Positions 58,662 to 64,000 of a stretch of DNA of 64,000 nucleotides are shown here, piece after piece (positions within the stretch are counted from its first letter, which is position 1; every line of letters starts with the position of its first letter). Under the pieces are notes generated by a model. The model worked only from the letters and a program-made list of their open reading frames with translations. It was not told the origin of the DNA and ran no database searches. A program made the position numbers and the translations under genes. The stretch spans positions 682,001 to 746,000 of the forward strand of contig NZ_JABWTA010000001.1 in the NCBI RefSeq assembly GCF_013371495.1, in the 5' to 3' direction. The DNA comes from Altererythrobacter lutimaris. Its GTDB lineage: Bacteria; Pseudomonadota; Alphaproteobacteria; Sphingomonadales; Sphingomonadaceae.

Positions 58662-58780
58662 AGATGCTCTCCGACACGGCCATGTTGGATACACATGTTA
58701 CACAGTCCTAGGGGTAATAAAACGCCCTGAATTCTGCGGGTTTTGGTGGTTTGTTGGGAAAGGCGTGTAGGATTGCTCAT
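58658..58780 (-). CDS. possible 40-residue leader ORF of moaC
   Basis: ATG at 58780, TGA at 58658-58660, overlapping the moaC ATG as ATGA. AGGA lies 5 nt before the start. The peptide [10 protein letters not shown]...LCNMC... has a CNMC cysteine pair but a codon use (AGA, TTA, CTA) unlike the neighbours. It may be a non-coding coincidence. I list it only because of the paired ribosome site and overlap. Confidence 0.25.
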   Translation of the reverse strand: MSNPTRLSQQTTKTRRIQGVLLPLGLCNMCIQHGRVGEHL

Positions 58781-58832
58781 GCGGGTCCTGATGCCAGAAC
58801 TTCTCCGCGTAGGATAGCTCCGGTTTCGCCGG

Positions 58833-59618
58833 TCAGCCTTGCAATAAGGCGCGCGTAGCAGCGGCAACGTCGTCCTGCCGCATCAGGCTTTCGCCGACGA
58901 GGAAAGTTGTTACGCCGCTCTTCGCTAATCGAGCACAGTCTGCGTGGGTCGAAATTCCGCTTTCGCCGACCAGAAGTGTCCCTTCCGGGGCAAGCGGCGC
59001 GAGCCGTTCCGTCACGGCAAGGTCCGTCACAAATCGCTTCAAATCGCGATTATTCACGCCAATCAGACGTGATTTCAGCGCATGAGCGCGTGCCATCTCA
59101 TCTTCGTCATGAACTTCGACAAGAACATCCATATTGTGTTCAATTGCGGCGGCTTCAATCTCAGCCATCTGCGGATCCGAAAGCGCAGCCACAATGATCA
59201 GGATCGCGTCTGCACCGATGCTGCGGGCCTCCGCAACTTGCCAGGGATCGACCATGAAGTCTTTGCGCAGGGCAGGAAGGTCGCACGCCGCGCGAGCCTC
59301 GATTAGATAATCTTCATGGCCTTGGAAATAAGGCGCATCGGTTAGGACAGACAAGCAGGCAGCGCCGCCTTGGTGATAGGCGCGCGCATGTTCTGCGGGC
59401 CGAAAATCGCTACGGATCAGACCCTTGGAAGGCGAAGCTTTCTTGATCTCTGCAATAAGTGCAAAGCCAGCTTGCGCTTTCCGCCGAAGTGCGGCCTCAA
59501 ATCCGCGAGGAGCGGTCTGTTCGCTTGCACGCGCGGCTAGATCGTCAAGGCTGGATTGCGCCTTGCGAGCAGCGACTTCTTTGCGCTTGTTCGCGCAGAT
59601 TTCTTCAAGCTTGTTCAT
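58833..59618 (-). CDS. trpC: indole-3-glycerol phosphate synthase
   Basis: A 261-residue TrpC. Active-site elements are [38 protein letters not shown], and [17 protein letters not shown] near the C-terminus binds phosphate. It is a stand-alone enzyme without TrpF fusion. It starts 9 bases after trpD on the same strand and is the last trp gene here; trpF, trpB and trpA are elsewhere. Confidence 0.96.
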   Translation of the reverse strand: MNKLEEICANKRKEVAARKAQSSLDDLAARASEQTAPRGFEAALRRKAQAGFALIAEIKKASPSKGLIRSDFRPAEHARAYHQGGAACLSVLTDAPYFQGHEDYLIEARAACDLPALRKDFMVDPWQVAEARSIGADAILIIVAALSDPQMAEIEAAAIEHNMDVLVEVHDEDEMARAHALKSRLIGVNNRDLKRFVTDLAVTERLAPLAPEGTLLVGESGISTHADCARLAKSGVTTFLVGESLMRQDDVAAATRALLQG

Positions 59619-59627
59619 CGGATCGGC

Positions 59628-60623
59628 CTATTGAGCAAGCTCAATCCATTTGCCAAGCAATTCGCGCGCGGCTCCGGAATCGATCGCTTCTGCAGCGATA
59701 GCAGCGCGTTCCGGCCAGCTTGAGCCTTTGCCAGCGACTTTGAGTGCGGCAGCCGCATTGAGAAGTACGGCATCACGGTAAGCGGATTTGTCACCATCCA
59801 GCAGCTTCTTCAAAGCCTCAGCGTTATACGTTGCATCATCGCCGCGAATGGCTTCGATCGGGGCGCTTTCAAGTTCAGCATCGCGCGCACGGATCCGGTA
59901 GCTGTTCACTTCGCTACCACGGACTTCTGCGACATCATTGCCGCCCGCTAGGCTCAATTCGTCCAGCCCTTCATCGCCTGACACGATCATGGCATGTTCG
60001 GTGTCGAGCTGGGCCATTGCGCCAGCGTAAATCGGCACGAATTGCGGACTGGCGATCCCCACAAGCTGGCTCTTGACGCCAGCAGGATTGCACAGGGGAC
60101 CCATGAGATTGAAGATGGTGCGCCGCCCGATCTTGCGACGGATCGGCATGATCGGGCCGAGGGCTGGGTGATGCTTCTGCGCAAACAGGAAGCCGATGCC
60201 GATCTCAGCTATAGTCTTCTCAGCTGTCGCGGCGGCCGCGTCCATATCAAGACCCAGCGCTTCCAGCGTATCAGCCGCGCCTGCCTTGGAGCTTGCCGCG
60301 CGATTACCGTGCTTTGCAACGGGGACACCGCAAGCCGCGATGACTAGGCTTACAGCGGTCGAGACATTCAGCGTATGTTGTCCGTCTCCGCCTGTACCGC
60401 AAACATCAATCGCGCCATCGGGAGCTTGAACGGAGACGACCCGCGCGCGCATCGCTTTGGCAGCACCAGCAATCTCGCCCGCTGTTTCACCGCGGTCAGC
60501 CAGCGCGACAAGGAAGCCTTCGATGTCCTCTTGGCTCGGCTCGCCATCGAGAATCATTCCAAAGGCACGCTCGGCCTGTTCGACGTTCAAGCGGTGCGAA
60601 TGGGGATCGGGTAATATGCTCAT
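59628..60623 (-). CDS. trpD: anthranilate phosphoribosyltransferase
   Basis: A 331-residue TrpD. It has the phosphoribosyl site [37 protein letters not shown], and [15 protein letters not shown]. The ATG at 60623 forms an ATGA overlap with trpG; an upstream frame extension to 60650 is rejected. It acts after anthranilate synthase. Confidence 0.96.
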   Translation of the reverse strand: MSILPDPHSHRLNVEQAERAFGMILDGEPSQEDIEGFLVALADRGETAGEIAGAAKAMRARVVSVQAPDGAIDVCGTGGDGQHTLNVSTAVSLVIAACGVPVAKHGNRAASSKAGAADTLEALGLDMDAAAATAEKTIAEIGIGFLFAQKHHPALGPIMPIRRKIGRRTIFNLMGPLCNPAGVKSQLVGIASPQFVPIYAGAMAQLDTEHAMIVSGDEGLDELSLAGGNDVAEVRGSEVNSYRIRARDAELESAPIEAIRGDDATYNAEALKKLLDGDKSAYRDAVLLNAAAALKVAGKGSSWPERAAIAAEAIDSGAARELLGKWIELAQ

Positions 60624-61216
60624 GCTCGCCTCTCGGGCTTTAATTCGCATATTGCCATGAAATTGGCGAGCAGATCATGACCATGCTCGGTCGCAATGCT
60701 CTCGGGATGGAATTGCACGCCATGGATCGGAAGCTCCGCATGCCGCACACCCATGACGAATCCATCGTTCGAATGGGCATTGGCGATGAGTACTTCAGGC
60801 AGGTTCTCGACGATGAGACTGTGATATCGGGTCGCTGTGAAGGGCGAGGGGAGCCCTGCAAATACGCCGGTGCTGTCATGCGTCACAGGCGAAGTCTTGC
60901 CATGCATCAGGCCGCCTTGTGCGACAGTTCCGCCAAAATGCTGACCGATCGACTGATGGCCCAAGCAAACACCAAGCAAGGGGTGCTTCGCTTCAGCACA
61001 CGCTGCAACGACCTCAAGGCTGATGCCCGCTTCATTGGGCGTGCACGGGCCAGGCGAGATCAGGATACCCGCCGCACCTGTCGCGAGCGCTTCTTGCGCG
61101 CTCAGCGCGTCATTGCGAACGGTTTCCACATTCGCGCCCAGCTCCATCAGGTAATGGACAAGATTGAACGTAAAGCTGTCATAATTGTCGATGACGAGGA
61201 TATCAGGAGCGCTCAT
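60620..61216 (-). CDS. trpG: anthranilate synthase component II (glutamine amidotransferase)
   Basis: A 198-residue class I amidotransferase that supplies ammonia to TrpE. The nucleophilic Cys is in [12 protein letters not shown], and the His/Glu pair in [14 protein letters not shown]. It may also serve PabB if no separate pabA exists. It overlaps both trpD and the glycosidase-like gene by 4 nt. Confidence 0.95.
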   Translation of the reverse strand: MSAPDILVIDNYDSFTFNLVHYLMELGANVETVRNDALSAQEALATGAAGILISPGPCTPNEAGISLEVVAACAEAKHPLLGVCLGHQSIGQHFGGTVAQGGLMHGKTSPVTHDSTGVFAGLPSPFTATRYHSLIVENLPEVLIANAHSNDGFVMGVRHAELPIHGVQFHPESIATEHGHDLLANFMAICELKPERRA

Positions 61217-62085
61217 TCGCCGGCCTCCTCAGCCTGTTCGACGTCGTCATTTAGCACAACAATCAACGGTCCAAGCGCTGCCTCTGCATCGAGCCGCGCA
61301 GTTGCCGGGTTCCACAAGGAAGACACATTGCTGTCGAGATAAAGCGCGTTGGGCGTCTTGAGTTCATCCCGGAAGAAGCGTGCTAACTGTCCGAAGCTGA
61401 GAGCGGCCTCGCTCATCACGAAATGCGCGCGGCCTCCGGCATCGATACCAACACCATTACGGACGGCTCTCGATGGTCCGTTGTCCTGTATCTCTGGGTG
61501 GAGTTCACCGTCGATCACCAGCATCGGGCCGGATTGCGTTCCAAACTGCGGCCTCGCTCCGACAGTGCTGTAGAACCGATCGGCACTCTTGATCTCCCAT
61601 GCGCCTCCCGTTCCATAGAACACGCCGTTGGGTTTCAAATAGAAATTGCCGGAGCCGTCTTGGCGATCGAGTTCCACCAGCCGTTCACCGCCTTCGACAT
61701 AGTAGCCGATTGGACGACCACCGCGTTCAAACTCCCCGCCATTGACCGCGAATGCGATTGTCGCCTGGTCGACGGTTTGTGAGAAGCTGTCGAGCGAGCC
61801 GAACACTTCGCCCTCATTGTCCGCAAGTGCTGTGCGGATCCGGTGCCGCGCCGGGTCTGCAATGCAATGCGTGAGCGGCACGCTCTCAAACTCAACCGAA
61901 GAGCATACAGAAGTTTGCGCTAGCGCCGCTTGATCACGGCGCTCCTCTTCAGCGCGCATTGCAGCCTCTTCTTCTGCGCCTTTGCCGATTTCCGTGCGCG
62001 TGACAGGCTCACCTTCAGGGGCTGGCTCACACGCGGAAAGAGCGAAAGGCAGCGCGAGGCAAAGAGTAATTCCAACAGACCTCAT
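61213..62085 (-). CDS. phosphodiester glycosidase-like lipoprotein (NAGPA/DUF2233 family) within the trp operon
   Basis: A 290-residue protein with a lipoprotein signal ([19 protein letters not shown]), an acidic Glu/Arg/Ala linker, and a domain resembling phosphodiester glycosidase family proteins: [66 protein letters not shown]. Substrate unknown; family members act on glycan phosphodiesters. It overlaps trpE upstream and trpG downstream by 4 nt each, so it is fully coupled inside the trp operon. Its cell-surface location has no evident link to tryptophan synthesis. Confidence 0.82.
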   Translation of the reverse strand: MRSVGITLCLALPFALSACEPAPEGEPVTRTEIGKGAEEEAAMRAEEERRDQAALAQTSVCSSVEFESVPLTHCIADPARHRIRTALADNEGEVFGSLDSFSQTVDQATIAFAVNGGEFERGGRPIGYYVEGGERLVELDRQDGSGNFYLKPNGVFYGTGGAWEIKSADRFYSTVGARPQFGTQSGPMLVIDGELHPEIQDNGPSRAVRNGVGIDAGGRAHFVMSEAALSFGQLARFFRDELKTPNALYLDSNVSSLWNPATARLDAEAALGPLIVVLNDDVEQAEEAGE

Positions 62086-63680
62086 TGACCAAACCCCGGT
62101 TCTTCAGCAATGCGCGCCGCTTCTCTAGCGGCAGCGATTAACGCGCCTGCCTTGGCCTTGCATTCCGCCAATTCGTAGTCCGGGTCGCTGTCCGCGACGA
62201 TCCCTGCGCCTGCTTGAACATGCATGACGCCATCTTTGACGACGGCTGTTCTCAAGACAATGCAGCTGTCGACCGAGCCATCCGGAGCGAAATAACCAAC
62301 ACCGCCGGCATAGGCTCCGCGCGCTTCAGGCTCCAGCTCTGCGATAATCTCGCATGCGCGGATTTTTGGCGCGCCGGACACTGTCCCAGCCGGAAAGCCT
62401 GCAAACAGCGCATCGAGCGCGTCCTTGGACGCATCAAGATCGCCCACCACATTGCTGACGATATGCATCACATGGCTGTAGCGTTCGATTGTGAAGCTGT
62501 CCGTCACAGTGACACTGTCCCGCGCAGCGACGCGCCCTACATCATTGCGGCCTAAATCGAGCAGCATCAGATGCTCAGCACGCTCTTTCGGGTCTGCAAG
62601 CAAGCTTTTCTCGTTCTCTCGATCTTCAGCGCCTGTGGCGCCGCGAGGCCTTGTTCCCGCGATTGGGCGGATTGTGACTTCGCCATCGCGCACGCGCACG
62701 AGTATCTCTGGACTCGAACCGACGACGGCAAAGCCGGGCAGGTCGAGAAAGTATAGGAACGGCGAAGGGTTCACACGGCGCAATGCACGGTACAATGCCA
62801 GCGGCGGCAGCGGAAACGGACACGTGAAACGCTGCGCCAGCACAACCTGAAAGATATCGCCAGCTGTGATGTAATCCTTCGCCCGTGCGACCAGGGCTTT
62901 GTATTCATCGCCAGCCATGACCGGCTCAAGCGCCATATCAGGTAGCGGCTCTGCAGCCATGGGCGCTTCGCGGGTTTTGCCTAACGAGCGCAAAGCCTCG
63001 TCAATCCGGTCGCCTGCATGATCAATGGCCGACGCAGGATCATCCGCCTGCCAAATTGGCGCAACGCAAAAGAGCTCATCCGTCAGCCGGTCGAACACAA
63101 ATATGAGTGTTGGCCGCACAAACAGCATGTCCGGAAGATCAAGCGGGCTATCCGGCGCGCGCGGTAGGTCTTCGACCAACCCAACCGTCTCGTAGCCGAA
63201 ATAGCCAACCAGGCAGGCTAGAGCTGGGGGAAGCTCTTCTGGAACGTCGATCTTGCAACTGCTCGCAAGCGCGCGAAGTTCGAACAGGCTGTCATTCTCG
63301 CATGCCTCGAATGCCGCGCGATCATGCCGCCAGATGCGGTTTATGCTCGCCGACGTGCTGGAGGCTTTGAACACGAGATCCGGATCGAGCCCCAGCAGAC
63401 TGTGCCGACCGCGCGTTTCCCCGCCTTCGACAGACTCAAGCAAAAAGTCGCCTCGTTCTGGCTCCATCAGTTTCGTCGCCACACTGATGGGCGTTTCCGT
63501 GTCCGCAATGATCTTGCGCCACACAAGCGCAGGCTCGCCGCGCGACAACAGGTCGGCAGCATTGCCTGCGTTATGCGGCGAATGTGCTGTAGCGGACGCC
63601 TCCAGCTGCTCTACTCCGTCAGCTTTCGCCGGTGAGCTGCTTGCGCACGGCTTCAATCGCGGTGTCGTTCTGCTCGACAC
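62082..63680 (-). CDS. trpE: anthranilate synthase component I
   Basis: Up to 532 residues. TrpE converts chorismate to anthranilate. Marks are LLESVEGGETRGRHSLLGLDPDL (Trp feedback site region), IRPIAGTRPRG, HLMLLDLGRNDVGRV, and FPAGTVSGAPKIRA. The true start is unclear. The GTG at 63680 lies inside ppiD. TTG 63548 and GTG 63524 are later options. CTG 63605 has GGAG 8 bases upstream and would begin 13 bases after the ppiD stop. No ATG precedes the conserved region. The stop overlaps the glycosidase-like gene. Confidence 0.92.
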   Translation of the reverse strand: MSSRTTPRLKPCASSSPAKADGVEQLEASATAHSPHNAGNAADLLSRGEPALVWRKIIADTETPISVATKLMEPERGDFLLESVEGGETRGRHSLLGLDPDLVFKASSTSASINRIWRHDRAAFEACENDSLFELRALASSCKIDVPEELPPALACLVGYFGYETVGLVEDLPRAPDSPLDLPDMLFVRPTLIFVFDRLTDELFCVAPIWQADDPASAIDHAGDRIDEALRSLGKTREAPMAAEPLPDMALEPVMAGDEYKALVARAKDYITAGDIFQVVLAQRFTCPFPLPPLALYRALRRVNPSPFLYFLDLPGFAVVGSSPEILVRVRDGEVTIRPIAGTRPRGATGAEDRENEKSLLADPKERAEHLMLLDLGRNDVGRVAARDSVTVTDSFTIERYSHVMHIVSNVVGDLDASKDALDALFAGFPAGTVSGAPKIRACEIIAELEPEARGAYAGGVGYFAPDGSVDSCIVLRTAVVKDGVMHVQAGAGIVADSDPDYELAECKAKAGALIAAAREAARIAEEPGFGQ

Positions 63681-64000
63681 CCAGCTCGTTGCGCATTGCG
63701 CGCACCAACTGCTGGCTTTGCTCGTCGCTCAGTGCGTTCTGCAATTGCATGCGTGTTGCCGCAAGGATCGGATCATCGTCAGCGATCGGATCGGTGGAGA
63801 TGTCATCGAGATCAACGATAAACCAACCCAGATCATTGCCAGCCTCAAGTTTTTTGCTCGTGCCTTCGGCCATGGAGAACAGCAGAGCTAGGGCAGGGGG
63901 CACGCGCCCTTGCTGAGCCGTAATCTCTTCACGGCCGAGATTGACTTGCTCGGCTCCGGGCAGGCGCTTTTCTTCCGCTTGAACTGCGGCTTGCAGGGAT
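63619..64000 (-). CDS. ppiD: peptidyl-prolyl cis-trans isomerase, PpiD/SurA-like, C-terminal part; 5' end outside window
   Basis: The last ~126 residues of a larger protein; the frame stays open to base 64000. The end reads VNLGREEITAQQGRVPPALA... then EAGNDLGWFIVDLDDIS and QLQNALSDEQSQQLVRAMRNELGV. This matches the C-terminal region of PpiD-type periplasmic chaperones. The PPIase domain and membrane anchor are beyond the window. It precedes trpE, an arrangement common in related genomes. Confidence 0.75.
   Translation of the reverse strand, partial: SLQAAVQAEEKRLPGAEQVNLGREEITAQQGRVPPALALLFSMAEGTSKKLEAGNDLGWFIVDLDDISTDPIADDDPILAATRMQLQNALSDEQSQQLVRAMRNELGVEQNDTAIEAVRKQLTGES

Overview
The window looks like a chromosomal segment of an alphaproteobacterium of the order Sphingomonadales, most likely Erythrobacteraceae. 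This placement is inferred from gene order and protein character, not from a 16S gene, and none is present. Supporting signs are a 14-gene Complex I operon continuing into birA, coaX, RNase J and a DUF1467 protein; a trpE-G-D-C, moaC, moeA, lexA, comEC, gltX, gltA neighbourhood; a LexA box of the alphaproteobacterial form GTTC-N7-GTTC; coexistence of RNase E and RNase J; and exosortase-A-associated genes at the left edge. I saw no rRNA, tRNA, insertion sequence, prophage or CRISPR array.

Layout. 1-2216: the tail of an exosortase-A-linked cluster (acyl-CoA ligase, PLP decarboxylase). 2208-4593, minus: sdhB, a hotdog thioesterase and zapE. 4888-8721: an SDR enzyme, two overlapping ATP-grasp genes and a methyltransferase. 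8816-11467, minus: RNase E. 11892-19677, plus: peptidoglycan amidase, PBP1A, RF2, a lipoprotein-like methyltransferase, then fabA, fabB and a GNAT acetyltransferase. 19680-25155: mixed metabolic and envelope genes. 25307-44032: nuoA to nuoN with four small membrane ORFs embedded, then birA, coaX, rnj and DUF1467. 44059-50856: a cluster of poorly characterised regulatory-looking genes. 50853-53815, minus: a small membrane protein, gltA and gltX. 53846-56029: comEC. 56034-64000, minus: ppiD (cut by the window edge), trpE, a phosphodiester glycosidase-like lipoprotein, trpG, trpD, trpC, moaC, moeA, lexA and an unlisted 43-codon ORF.

The most unusual region is 44059-50856. It holds a 906-residue membrane-anchored coiled-coil protein, divergent from an Hpt-like protein whose phosphoacceptor His reads Gln, a nucleotidyltransferase-like membrane protein, an all-helical protein of unknown family, and a histidine-kinase-like protein with an intact ATP-binding domain but Pro at the phosphoacceptor His. 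TTAACC-type sites resembling CtrA half-sites and a perfect 16-bp palindrome lie at its gene starts. I propose it as a candidate signalling module that no longer works by ordinary His-Asp phosphorelay. This is inference from alignment by eye.

Other points of interest are the four coupled small membrane ORFs inside nuo, the glycosidase-like lipoprotein coupled inside the trp operon, the overlapping ATP-grasp pair, the exported-looking methyltransferase coupled to prfB, and the lysine-rich 43-residue ORF after lexA.
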